This document shows, one piece after another, positions 7,698 to 15,938 of a DNA stretch of 16,692 bases; within the stretch, counting starts at the first letter, position 1, and each line of letters opens with the position of its first letter. The stretch spans positions 1 through 16,692 of the forward strand of contig JBOGXF010000046.1 of NCBI GenBank assembly GCA_050694275.1. The letters run 5' to 3'. Source of the stretch: JBOGXF01 sp050694275 (GTDB taxonomy: Bacteria; Actinomycetota; CADDZG01; WHSQ01). A program made the position numbers and the translations under genes. Below the pieces are notes generated by a model. It was given only the letters and a program-made list of their open reading frames with translations, was not told the origin of the DNA and made no database searches.

Positions 7698-7808
7698 TTA
7701 GTCGTCTGAGTCATCGTCGTCGTCGGCATTGCCCGGCCCCGAGTTCTCGTCGCCGTCGTCCTCGTCGTCGTCCTCGGGACGCCCGTCGTCGTCCAGGTGG
7801 CCGACCAC
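7698..7808 (-). CDS. Candidate 36-residue Asp-rich mini-protein, divergent from the sigma factor
   Basis: A short open frame beginning at GTG 7808 with an AGGA seven nt upstream and ending TAA at 7698. The product is strongly acidic: it opens VVGHLDDDGRPEDDDEDD and closes NSGPGNADDDDDSDD, with no signal peptide or membrane segment. G or C occupies the third position in 32 of 36 codons by hand count. The ending resembles the Gly-Pro-Gly/Asp tail encoded out of frame at the end of the DUF5667 gene (9113-9223), and both stops are followed by a CGG (GACGACTAAACGG versus GACGACTAAAACGG). An ECF-like promoter motif on the minus strand (7837-7865) points straight at it. It could be a real peptide, a relic of a DUF5667 gene end, or a chance frame in a GAC repeat. 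It converges with gltA with an 11-bp gap. Confidence 0.4.
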   Translation of the reverse strand: MVGHLDDDGRPEDDDEDDGDENSGPGNADDDDDSDD

Positions 7809-7836
7809 GCCGGGGTCCTGGAATTGCCGTCCTCCG

Positions 7837-7865
7837 CTTAACGGGGGCGGCCGCCGCGCGTTACG
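7837..7865 (-). promoter_or_regulatory. Candidate ECF-type promoter, outward minus-strand copy
   Basis: On the minus strand CGTAAC (7865-7860) is followed after exactly 16 nt by CGTTAAG (7843-7837). The AAC core at -35 and the CGT at -10 are typical of promoters read by ECF sigma factors. Transcription would start near 7831 and read a GGAGG-containing leader and then the acidic mini-ORF. It mirrors the plus-strand copy at 7903-7930 with the same spacer length. Confidence 0.45.
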
Positions 7866-7911
7866 CGGGTTTAGAAAGGGGCGAAGATCAATTCGAAAGG
7901 CCCGTAACGCG
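7857..7911. repeat. Inverted repeat CGCGTTACG / CGTAACGCG
   Basis: Perfect 9-bp arms at 7857-7865 and 7903-7911 separated by 37 bp. Each arm contains the proposed -35 element CGTAAC read outward, so the repeat is better explained as two divergent promoters, or a paired operator over them, than as an RNA hairpin. Confidence 0.6.
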
Positions 7912-7930
7912 AGGGGGAAAAGGCCGTTAG
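7903..7930 (+). promoter_or_regulatory. Candidate ECF-type promoter of the sigma-factor operon
   Basis: CGTAAC (7903-7908), 16-nt spacer, CGTTAG (7925-7930). The start of transcription would fall near 7937, a few bases before GTG 7942, giving a nearly leaderless sigma mRNA. ECF sigma factors commonly read their own promoter, and this element sits where an autoregulated promoter should be. Function is inferred from motif and position. Confidence 0.5.
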
Positions 7931-7941
7931 ACGAGCAGAGT

Positions 7942-8493
7942 GTGGAAACCGAAACTCTTAGACGGGAGGTGCGGAGGGCGGCCCGCGGCGAGGAGGACGC
8001 CGCGGCCCTGCTGTTCGACAACTATTACCCGCGGGTCTATCGGTACGCTCTCGCTCGGCTCGGCAACTCCCCCGATGCGGAGGACGTCGCGGCCGAGACC
8101 TTCGCACGCGTGCTGCGCGATCTCGACCGCTTCAAGTGGCGCGGCGCCGGCTTCGAGGCATGGCTGTTTCGCATCGCCTCGAACCTGGTGGTCGACTTCG
8201 TCAGGTCGTGGGTCCGAGAGCAATCGGAGGAGGCGGTCACAGAGGAGTTGGACCGGGTGGAGGAGCGCACGCCCGAGACCGCGGTGATCGGCCTCGAGAC
8301 GGCACGCGAACTCGGGCGCCTGCTCGACGAGTTGGGCCCGGATCAGAAAGAGGTGCTGCTTCTGCGGTTCGCGGCCGGGCTCGACACCAAACAGGTAGCG
8401 CGGGCGATGAGACGACGGCCAAACGCCGTGCGTCAGTTGCAGTTTCGAGCGCTGGCAAAGCTGCGGGATCGCATGGGAGCGGAAGTGAGATGA
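7942..8493 (+). CDS. ECF-type RNA polymerase sigma-70 family factor
   Basis: 183 residues, the usual size for an ECF sigma factor. Region 2 covers about residues 20-90: an LFDNYYPRVYRYALARLG start, then the core-binding/-10 segment DAEDVAAETFARVL and FEAWLFRIASNLVVDFVR. An acidic linker follows at about 92-118. Region 4 covers about 120-178, with the LGPDQKEVLLLRFAAGLDTKQV lead-in and a helix-turn-helix of the form VARAMRRRPNAVRQLQ. The frame is open far upstream, but GTG 7942 is preferred because the proposed promoter (-10 at 7925-7930) lies just before it and no homology is apparent further upstream. ATGA overlap (8490-8493) couples it to the DUF5667 membrane protein, the usual sigma/anti-sigma arrangement. 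The target regulon is unknown, though its own promoter region is a likely target. Confidence 0.9.
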   Translation: METETLRREVRRAARGEEDAAALLFDNYYPRVYRYALARLGNSPDAEDVAAETFARVLRDLDRFKWRGAGFEAWLFRIASNLVVDFVRSWVREQSEEAVTEELDRVEERTPETAVIGLETARELGRLLDELGPDQKEVLLLRFAAGLDTKQVARAMRRRPNAVRQLQFRALAKLRDRMGAEVR

Positions 8494-9233
8494 CGAAGCC
8501 GGAGAAGAGACTCGATCGAGCGCTGGAGACGCGCGGCTCGAGCGACCCCGACATGGACGAGCTGAGAGGAGTTGCCGAGCGCCTCGAGCGCGCTCTGGAC
8601 GTGGAGTCTCCGCCGGCCGAGAGAGAGCGCACCCTGTTCGTCCAGGGAGCGGCCGCGCGACGCCGGAAGCACGGCTGGGGATCCCTCCTCGCGCCGGCGC
8701 TGGCGGGCGCGGCGCTGTTGTTGCTCGGATTCTTCGCGCGCGCCGCCCTCCCCGGCAATCCTCTCTATCCGGTTCGAGAGGCGCTTCAGACGGCCGGCCT
8801 CGCCCGCGCGCCGGTAGACGAAGTCGAGCGCAAGATCGAGCGCGCCGAAGAGTTGCTGAGCCGCGCCGATGGAGCCGCGTTGGGCTCACCGGGCGCGGCC
8901 GAACGACTCGCACTGCAGACCATCGGAGAGCTCGAAGGGACGCGCGATCTGCTGCCGGTACTCTCCGCGACCGATCGCGACCGTCTCGCCGCCCGCATAG
9001 CCGTGATTGAGGCACGCGCGGTCGAGCTGCTGCGGGCGATCCCGGCCCCCGATGCCTCTCCGAGCCCGTCCCCGAGCCCCGACGACCGCGGGCGCAACCG
9101 GGGGCCGGGATCGGCGACGACGACCGCTCGGGCGACGACTCGTCCGGTCCCGGCGGCGGAGACGCCACCAGCGGATCGGGCTCGGATGACGACAGCAGCG
9201 GCCCCGGTTCCGACGACGACTAAAACGGCGTAA
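8490..9233 (+). CDS. DUF5667-domain single-pass membrane protein, probable anti-sigma factor; C-terminal tail apparently frameshifted
   Basis: 247 residues as read. Residues 1-62 are charged and cytoplasmic, with no zinc-binding HxxxCxxC seen. A single membrane helix lies at ~65-84. It is followed by the DUF5667 signature ALPGNPLYPVREALQ (86-100) and a helical external domain to ~185 rich in ER/AE pairs, then an SPSPSPSP linker at 190-197. Overlap with the sigma gene suggests it binds and restrains that sigma factor; this role is inferred. The last 40 codons in this frame are Thr/Ala/Pro-rich and have poor third-position G/C (27 of 39). The neighbouring frame from 9113 encodes an Asp/Ser/Gly tail with 30 of 35, which suggests one base is missing near 9103-9115. 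The TAA at 9231 directly abuts the folD stop. Confidence 0.82.
   Translation: MTKPEKRLDRALETRGSSDPDMDELRGVAERLERALDVESPPAERERTLFVQGAAARRRKHGWGSLLAPALAGAALLLLGFFARAALPGNPLYPVREALQTAGLARAPVDEVERKIERAEELLSRADGAALGSPGAAERLALQTIGELEGTRDLLPVLSATDRDRLAARIAVIEARAVELLRAIPAPDASPSPSPSPDDRGRNRGPGSATTTARATTRPVPAAETPPADRARMTTAAAPVPTTTKTA
9113..9223 (+). other. Acidic tail in an alternative frame at the DUF5667 3' end (probable 1-base deletion upstream)
   Basis: Read one base out of the annotated frame, this stretch gives repeated DDD, SGPG and GSGS units ending GSDDD and a TAA at 9221-9223. One extra base between 9112 and 9113 (GGA TCn GGC GAC) would join it smoothly to RGRNRGPGS. Codon third positions favour this frame over the annotated one. 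The cause may be a sequencing or assembly indel in a G/C-rich run, a true mutation, or phase variation. Confidence 0.55.
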
Positions 9234-10091
9234 TCAGGCCCCCGCGCGCGCGAGGCGGACGACGTTTCTCAGCAGCATGGCGATGGTCATCGGGCCCACT
9301 CCACCGGGCACGGGAGTGATCGCCCCTGCGACCTCTTTTGCGGCGTCGAAGTCGACGTCACCCACGAGCCCATTCTCGGTGCGATTGATGCCGACATCGA
9401 TCACGGTCGCCCCCTCGGCAATCATCTGGGCGGTGATCGCATGCGCCCGGCCGATCGCCGCCACCAGGATGTCGGCCCGGCGAGTGTGCTCCGTGAGATC
9501 GCGGGTCGCGGTGTGACACACGGTCACGGTCGCGTTGGCGCCGGGACCCTTTTGCATCATCAGCGCGGCAAGGGGCTTGCCCACGATGTTCGAGCGGCCG
9601 ACGATAACCACCTCGGCCCCCGTCGTCTCGATGTTCGACCTGATCAGCAGCTCCTGGATCCCGGCCGGCGTGGCCGACGCAACCACGGGATTTCCGGCGA
9701 GGAGCCGCCCGATGTTGTACGGATGGAAACCGTCGGCGTCCTTGGCCGGAGAAAGTGACTCGAGCACCGCGCCCTCGTCGAGATGCTCGGGCAGCGGCGA
9801 CTGCACGAGGATCGCGTGCACCGCGGGATCGTCGTTCAGCCGGGAGATCAGGTCGAGCAGCTCGTCCTGAGGAGTGCTCGCATCGAGGTCGTGATCCCAG
9901 GACTTGATCCCCACCTCGGTGCAGGCTTTGTGCTTGGACGAGATGTAGATCTTCGATGCGGGATCGTCGCCCACCAGCACCGTAGCCAGCCCGGGCGTAA
10001 CCCCCCGCTCGCCGAGCTCGGCGGCCTCGGCGGCAACCTCCCTCCGCACCTCGGCCGCTATTGCCTTCCCGTCGATGATGCGCGCGGTCAT
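9234..10091 (-). CDS. folD: Bifunctional methylene-THF dehydrogenase / methenyl-THF cyclohydrolase
   Basis: 285 residues, full length for FolD, which converts 5,10-methylene-THF to 10-formyl-THF using NADP. Landmarks are YISSKHKAC at 49-57 with catalytic K53, KDADGFHPYNIGRL at 117-130, the NADP-binding GRSNIVGKP at 165-173 and TPVPGGVGPMTIAMLLRN at 259-276. Two normally conserved spots differ: QLPLP reads QSPLP (S98), and the PCTP motif reads SATP (A140 in place of Cys). Neither removes the catalytic lysine, so activity is expected. The ATG at 10091 follows a strong GGAGGT. The gene lies 18 bp after purH in the same direction and supplies the formyl donor that purN and purH consume. It ends back to back with the DUF5667 gene. 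Confidence 0.95.
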   Translation of the reverse strand: MTARIIDGKAIAAEVRREVAAEAAELGERGVTPGLATVLVGDDPASKIYISSKHKACTEVGIKSWDHDLDASTPQDELLDLISRLNDDPAVHAILVQSPLPEHLDEGAVLESLSPAKDADGFHPYNIGRLLAGNPVVASATPAGIQELLIRSNIETTGAEVVIVGRSNIVGKPLAALMMQKGPGANATVTVCHTATRDLTEHTRRADILVAAIGRAHAITAQMIAEGATVIDVGINRTENGLVGDVDFDAAKEVAGAITPVPGGVGPMTIAMLLRNVVRLARAGA

Positions 10092-10109
10092 GGCACCTCC
10101 CTAGATCGT

Positions 10110-11626
<1,517 letters not shown>

Positions 11627-11630
<4 letters not shown>

Positions 11631-12202
11631 GGCCGCATTCTAGTCAAGAGCTCCCCGACGACCCGGGGCAGAACACGATGCTCGACCGCCTTGATGCGCT
11701 CGTGCAAGGACTCCTCGGTGTCGCCCGGCTCGATCCGTACTCTCTCCTGGGCGATGACCGGGCCGTGATCCACTTCGCGGTCGACGAAATGCACGGTGGT
11801 TCCCGTTAAGTCGACCCCTGCTTCCAGGGCATCGCGCACCGCGTGCGCCCCGGGAAAGTCCGGCAGCAACGACGGATGGAGGTTGATGAGCCGGCCCTCG
11901 AACGCGTCCACGAAGCTCGGGGTGAGGATGCGCATGAACCCCGCCGAGACGACGAGATCGGGGTCGTGGCTCTCGACCCGCTTGGCGAGCGCCTCACACC
12001 AGTCGGCGCGATCGAGATATTGCTTGGGCTCGACCACCTCGGCCTCGATGCCGCGCTCCCGAGCGAGCTCAATGCCGCCACAATCGCGGTCGGCAAACAC
12101 CGCCACGATGTGCCCCGGTATCTCGTCCCGCTCGCAGGCATCAGCAAGCGCATCCATGTTCGACCCCGACCCGGAGATCAGCACGACGATCCGCCCACTC
12201 AC
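11627..12202 (-). CDS. purN: Phosphoribosylglycinamide formyltransferase (GART, folate-dependent)
   Basis: 191 residues, typical for PurN, which transfers the formyl group of 10-formyl-THF to glycinamide ribonucleotide in de novo purine synthesis. The GSGSNMDAL phosphate-binding loop is at 11-19. NLHPSLLPDFPGAHA (107-121) carries catalytic N107 and H109, and DREVDHGPVI (141-150) carries D145. All three catalytic residues are present. The start is a GTG at 12202 with AGGG about 7 nt upstream. It is the first gene of purN-purH-folD and overlaps purH by 4 bp. It is divergent from the response regulator with 88 bp between the starts. Confidence 0.96.
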
Positions 12203-12241
12203 ACGGCAACCCTAAAGGCCGACCGGCGTCTTCACCAAATC

Positions 12242-12269
12242 TCCATATTTCGATGACCGTTCCTCGCAA
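12242..12269 (-). promoter_or_regulatory. Weak candidate promoter of purN-purH-folD
   Basis: On the minus strand TTGCGA (12269-12264) is followed after 16 nt by TATGGA (12247-12242), about 40 nt before the purN GTG. Each hexamer is only a partial match to the housekeeping consensus. No purine riboswitch or PurR-like operator is evident to me in this short gap. Confidence 0.25.
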
Positions 12270-12278
12270 TCGGTTCCC

Positions 12279-12284
12279 TAGACT
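12279..12284 (+). promoter_or_regulatory. Candidate leaderless -10 element (TAGACT) before the response regulator
   Basis: TAGACT matches TANNNT and ends 6 nt before ATG 12291, the same geometry as at 1540-1552. The GGCGTC between it and the ATG offers no Shine-Dalgarno, so a leaderless transcript is plausible. No clear -35 was found. Confidence 0.4.
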
Positions 12285-12290
12285 GGCGTC

Positions 12291-12968
12291 ATGCCGCAGC
12301 GGACGATCCTGGTCGTCGAGGACGAGGAGACGATCGCGGCCGCGGTCGCCGCCCGGCTCTCCTCGGAAGGCTTTCGTGTCGAAATCGCCCGCGACGGTCA
12401 GTCGGCGGTTGAGATGTGCGGGCTCATCCGGCCGGATCTCGTCGTGCTCGATCTGATGCTCCCGGAGATCGATGGTCTCGAAGTGTGCAGACGAATTCAG
12501 GCGGACCGTCCGGTGCCGGTGCTCATGCTCACCGCGCGCGACTCCGAGACCGACGTGATCATCGGCCTGGGGGTCGGCGCCGACGACTACATGACGAAGC
12601 CATTCAGCCCACGCGAGCTCGTGGCGCGAGTCCAGGCCCTCCTTCGGCGGACGGACCGCGTCGCGGTTACGGATTCCCCCATCCAAATCGGAGAGGTGCA
12701 CATCGATCCCGCTCGCCGCCGGGTCACCCGGGGGGGCGATGAGATCCACCTCACCCCCACCGAGTTCGATCTCCTGTTCCGGCTCGGCAGCGATCCGGGC
12801 GTGGTCTACACGAGAGAGCAGCTTCTGTCCGAGGTCTGGGGCTACCGCGACCCGTCGGGTGCCCGCACAGTCGACTCTCACATCGGATCACTTCGGCGCA
12901 AGCTCGGGCCGGGATTGATCCGCACGGTTCACGGCGTCGGCTACGCGATCGAGGGCCCCAGCCGATGA
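12291..12968 (+). CDS. Two-component response regulator, OmpR/PhoB family
   Basis: 225 residues. The receiver domain (1-~118) has acidic pocket D11/E12, phospho-acceptor D54 in VVLDLMLP, switch T81, Y100 and K103 in MTKPFSP. The winged-helix DNA-binding domain (~130-222) has LTPTEFDLLFRL, the recognition region RTVDSHIGSLRRKLG and the terminal wing IRTVHGVGYAI. All signalling residues are present, so it should be phosphorylated by the kinase encoded next to it and bind DNA as a dimer. The ATG is preceded by a TANNNT element rather than a Shine-Dalgarno. The stop overlaps the kinase start (ATGA, 12965-12968). It is the first gene of a five-gene plus-strand run; the regulated genes probably include that run, by inference. 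Confidence 0.95.
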   Translation: MPQRTILVVEDEETIAAAVAARLSSEGFRVEIARDGQSAVEMCGLIRPDLVVLDLMLPEIDGLEVCRRIQADRPVPVLMLTARDSETDVIIGLGVGADDYMTKPFSPRELVARVQALLRRTDRVAVTDSPIQIGEVHIDPARRRVTRGGDEIHLTPTEFDLLFRLGSDPGVVYTREQLLSEVWGYRDPSGARTVDSHIGSLRRKLGPGLIRTVHGVGYAIEGPSR

Positions 12969-13981
12969 GGCCGCTGGACCGCCTTCCTTCAATCAAGCTG
13001 AAGCTTGGAATCGTCATCGTTGCCGCGGTCGGAGTGACGGTCGTGGTCGTAGTCGTCGGGGTGGAAGCGGGCGTTCCGGCCCTCGCGCTTGGAGGGATTG
13101 CGGGACTGCTTGCTCTCGGAATGGTCCAGTTCCTCGCGCGAGGAATGACCTCCCCGCTCCGAGAGATGTCCGCGGCCGCACGCGCGATGGCAAAGGGGGA
13201 CTACGGACGCCGGGTTACCGCTTCATCGAGCGATGAGGTCGGAGAGCTCGCGCGCGCTTTCAACAAGATGGCCGCAGAGCTGGCGGAGACCGACAGAATC
13301 CGCCGGGACCTCGTGGCCAACGTGTCGCACGACCTCCGCACCCCTATCACCGCCCTGCAGGCGGTCCTCGAGAATCTCGTCGACGATGTTGAGCATCCCG
13401 ACAAGACCACCCTCAGGACGATGCTGGGTCAGGTCGAGCGTCTGGGTCGTCTCGTCTCGCAGGTGTTGGATCTATCGAGACTGGAATCGGGCGTCGTCCC
13501 TGTTCAGATGGAGCCTTTCCCGCTCCGATCCCTCATCGACCAAGCCGTCCGGGAATGCGAGCTTCACCGGAGCCCGGTACGGATGAATACGACGATTGAT
13601 CCGGCCGATCTCTGTGCTCTCGGCGATCGTGAGCGCATGCACCAGGTCGTGATGAATCTGCTCGAGAACGCGATCCGTCATTCACCGCCGGAGGGACGAA
13701 TTCTCGTTGCCGCGCGATCCGAGGCCGACCGAGTCACCATCGAGGTAGCCGACGACGGCGCAGGCATCCCGCCCGGCGACAGTGAAAGGATCTTCGATCG
13801 TTTCTATCGAGCGGATCCCTCGCGCTCGGGGGAGGACGGCGGGTCGGGGCTCGGACTCGCGATCGCGCGCTGGATCGTCGACATCCACGGAGGGGAGATC
13901 CGCGCGGAGAATCGGAAACCCCATGGGTGCCGCGTCCTCGTCGAACTTCCGAAGGCCCCTGTGAAAGTAACCGGGTCATGA
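12965..13981 (+). CDS. Sensor histidine kinase, intramembrane-sensing type (HAMP-HisKA-HATPase)
   Basis: 338 residues. Two closely spaced membrane helices (~14-34 and ~38-58) leave an external loop of only a few residues, so there is no extracytoplasmic sensor domain. HAMP follows at ~59-112, then HisKA with the phospho-acceptor H122 in NVSHDLRTPITAL. The HATPase domain has the N box NLLENAIRHSP (N235), G1 DDGAGIP (263-269), F box IFDRFYR and G2 GSGLGLAI (293-300), so the kinase core is intact. Kinases of this shape usually sense through the membrane or take their signal from a partner membrane protein. The ATGA-coupled DUF4173 gene downstream is the obvious candidate, by inference from context. 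It is coupled to the response regulator upstream by ATGA. Confidence 0.95.
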   Translation: MRPLDRLPSIKLKLGIVIVAAVGVTVVVVVVGVEAGVPALALGGIAGLLALGMVQFLARGMTSPLREMSAAARAMAKGDYGRRVTASSSDEVGELARAFNKMAAELAETDRIRRDLVANVSHDLRTPITALQAVLENLVDDVEHPDKTTLRTMLGQVERLGRLVSQVLDLSRLESGVVPVQMEPFPLRSLIDQAVRECELHRSPVRMNTTIDPADLCALGDRERMHQVVMNLLENAIRHSPPEGRILVAARSEADRVTIEVADDGAGIPPGDSERIFDRFYRADPSRSGEDGGSGLGLAIARWIVDIHGGEIRAENRKPHGCRVLVELPKAPVKVTGS

Positions 13982-15456
13982 AGGACGAACCTCAAGCCCC
14001 ACACCCCCCTGGATCCTTCTCGTTCTTCGCCTTGGCGACCGCGTTCGTCGCCGCCGTCGTGTTGCCCGGCCACCCTGTGGGGATCGGAGTCACCCTTCTC
14101 ACGGTAGGAGTGGCGGTCGCCGTCGCCCTCGCGCGCCCGTCTCCGAATCTCGGCGATCTCATGATCTTTGGCATTCCTGCCGTGACGCTCACCCTTTTCC
14201 CCGCATTCAGAGCGGCCGGCTGGATCGTGTGGTTCGACCTCGCCGCCGCCCTAGCGCTGGGCTCGCTCGCGCTGGCCGGGGGAGCGACCTACCCACAGGT
14301 GGCGGCCGGTCTGACCGCCGCCGTCAACAAGCTCCATCGGGGACTGATCCTTGTGCTGGCGCCGCTCCTTCGGCGGCTTCGAGAACGTGAGAAGGGCGCG
14401 TTCTTGCCTGCTCTGCGCGGCCTTGTACTTGCCGCGTCCCTGGTGATGATCTTCGGGGGCCTGTTTGCGAGCGCCGATCGAGCTTTTGCCCACGTAACCG
14501 GCGAGATCCTGGTACCCGACTGGGATCTCCGTCTCCTTCCTGCTCGCATCCTTCTGCTCGGTGCCACCGCGGCATGCGCCGGTGCACTCGTCCTCAGCGC
14601 AGATCCATATCGCGTCCACGCGATGCCTCCATATGCGGCCCTGTGGTCGGCTCCGAAGTCGTCCCAACCCAGCGCGAACCGAGAACGTGCCGAATGGCTG
14701 ATCCCCCTGTGCGCGCTCGATTTGCTGTTCGCAAGCTTCGTGGTGGTGCAACTCACAGTCCTGTTCGGCGGTCACAGACACGTCTTGATAACGGCGGGCC
14801 TCACCTATGCCGAGTACGCGCGCCAGGGATTCTTTCAGCTCCTCGTCGTCGCGGGATTGACACTTGTGGTAATCGCCGCGGTCGGGCGCGGGGCCCAAGC
14901 CGGATCATCACGGGACAGGTGGTTGCAGAAGGCCCTGCTCGGCCTCCTGTGCGCACTCACCCTCGTTATCCTCGTGTCGGCCCTGCGACGGCTCGGGCTG
15001 TACGAGGAAGCGTTTGGATTCACGCGCCCGAGATTGATCGCACATGGGATCCTCCTATGGCTTGGCGGGATTTTCTTGCTGCTGATCGTTACGGGCGCGA
15101 CCGATCGCACCAACCGTGTGCCTCGTCTAGCAGTGGCCTTCTCCGCTCTCACCGTGATCGCGTTCACCGCCCTGGATCCCGATGCGCTCATTGCGCGGCA
15201 TAACCTCGCTCGCTTCGAGCGAACGGACAGGATCGATCTCGGCTACCTATCCGGTCTCAGCTCCGACGCAGTCCCCGAACTGATACGTCTCCCAGAGCCG
15301 CTGCGATCGTGCGTCCTCTTCCCAATCGCGAGCTCTATTCGCGATGACGAACCGTGGAGCGCAGCCAATCTCTCTCGGAGCCGAGCCCGCAAGCTTCTGA
15401 CAGACATACCCACACATAAACCCCCACCGTGCCCGTCCAACGAAGAAACGCGATGA
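13978..15456 (+). CDS. DUF4173 (DUF4153-like) polytopic membrane protein
   Basis: 492 residues with roughly ten or eleven predicted membrane helices, beginning near residue 15 and ending near 400, then a soluble C-terminal tail of ~90 residues. Family marks are LTYAEYARQGFFQLLVV (275-291), RRLGLYEEAFGFTRPR (337-352), DPDALIARHNLAR (400-412) and DRIDLGYLSGLSSDAVP (417-433). The biochemical role of the family is unknown to me. It starts by ATGA overlap with the sensor kinase (13978-13981) and overlaps the YjbQ gene the same way (15453-15456), so it is made in step with the two-component system. A role as signal receptor or as effector of the kinase is plausible but inferred. Confidence 0.88.
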   Translation: MKDEPQAPHPPGSFSFFALATAFVAAVVLPGHPVGIGVTLLTVGVAVAVALARPSPNLGDLMIFGIPAVTLTLFPAFRAAGWIVWFDLAAALALGSLALAGGATYPQVAAGLTAAVNKLHRGLILVLAPLLRRLREREKGAFLPALRGLVLAASLVMIFGGLFASADRAFAHVTGEILVPDWDLRLLPARILLLGATAACAGALVLSADPYRVHAMPPYAALWSAPKSSQPSANRERAEWLIPLCALDLLFASFVVVQLTVLFGGHRHVLITAGLTYAEYARQGFFQLLVVAGLTLVVIAAVGRGAQAGSSRDRWLQKALLGLLCALTLVILVSALRRLGLYEEAFGFTRPRLIAHGILLWLGGIFLLLIVTGATDRTNRVPRLAVAFSALTVIAFTALDPDALIARHNLARFERTDRIDLGYLSGLSSDAVPELIRLPEPLRSCVLFPIASSIRDDEPWSAANLSRSRARKLLTDIPTHKPPPCPSNEETR

Positions 15457-15926
15457 GAATCGGACGATCGGAGGTCATCGTCCGTGCGGACAACCGTCAC
15501 GGGTTCGTCGATCTCACCGATGAACTGGAGCGTGTCGTCGAGCGCTCGGGGATCACAGACGGATACGCCATTGCATTCTGCACGCACACGACTGCGACTC
15601 TGATGATCAACGAGTGGGAGGACGGCACGCTCGAAGATCTGCGCGCGCGGCTCCGCGAGCTGATACCTCACGACGTCTACTACAGGCACGACGATCTGTC
15701 GTGCCGGACCCAGAATCTTCGGGGGGGCCCCGAGCCGGCCAACGGTGCGGCGCACGTCACGCAGATGATCCTGGGAGGCGCGTCCCTGGCGATCCCGGTT
15801 GCCGCGAACAAACCGCTGTTCGGCCGGTGGCAGCGATTGTTCATGGTGGAGCTGGACGAGCCCAGGGATCGGACGATCGTGTTTTTCGTCATGGGTGTCC
15901 GGACGGGGTCGGCTCTGCCACCGTAA
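15453..15926 (+). CDS. YjbQ/UPF0047 family protein
   Basis: 157 residues, slightly longer than the usual ~135-140. Conserved blocks are CTHTTATLMINEWED (43-57), a family variant of the usual HTTAALTINE block; NGAAHVTQMILGGASLAIPV (97-116); and FGRWQRLFMVELDEPRDR (123-140), close to the family LGTWQ-IFFxExDGPR-R. Members are small trimeric enzymes, and E. coli YjbQ has been linked to weak thiamine-phosphate synthase activity; the true role is unsettled. The ATG at 15453 overlaps the DUF4173 stop (ATGA) and is preferred to the in-frame GTG at 15429, which would lie inside the upstream gene. Why it is coupled to a two-component system is not evident. Confidence 0.92.
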   Translation: MRIGRSEVIVRADNRHGFVDLTDELERVVERSGITDGYAIAFCTHTTATLMINEWEDGTLEDLRARLRELIPHDVYYRHDDLSCRTQNLRGGPEPANGAAHVTQMILGGASLAIPVAANKPLFGRWQRLFMVELDEPRDRTIVFFVMGVRTGSALPP

Positions 15927-15938
15927 GATGAATGCATC

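Noticed and set aside
7710..7800. Trinucleotide repeat (GTC/GAC) as a microsatellite array
   Set aside because: The runs are short and interrupted and are explained by Asp codons of the acidic frame; no regular array is present.
7857..7911. Rho-independent terminator or riboswitch between gltA and the sigma gene
   Set aside because: The arms are 9 bp with a 37-nt loop and no T-run, and they coincide with divergent promoter motifs, which explain them better.
7927..9168. 413-codon minus-strand frame across the sigma and DUF5667 genes
   Set aside because: Its Arg/Pro/Ser-rich translation is the typical reverse reading of acidic GC-rich genes, and it crosses two real genes.
15715..15735. Possible frameshift at a run of seven G in the YjbQ gene (similar runs in purH and the response regulator)
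   Set aside because: Conserved family blocks continue in the same frame on both sides of each run, so the frames are intact.
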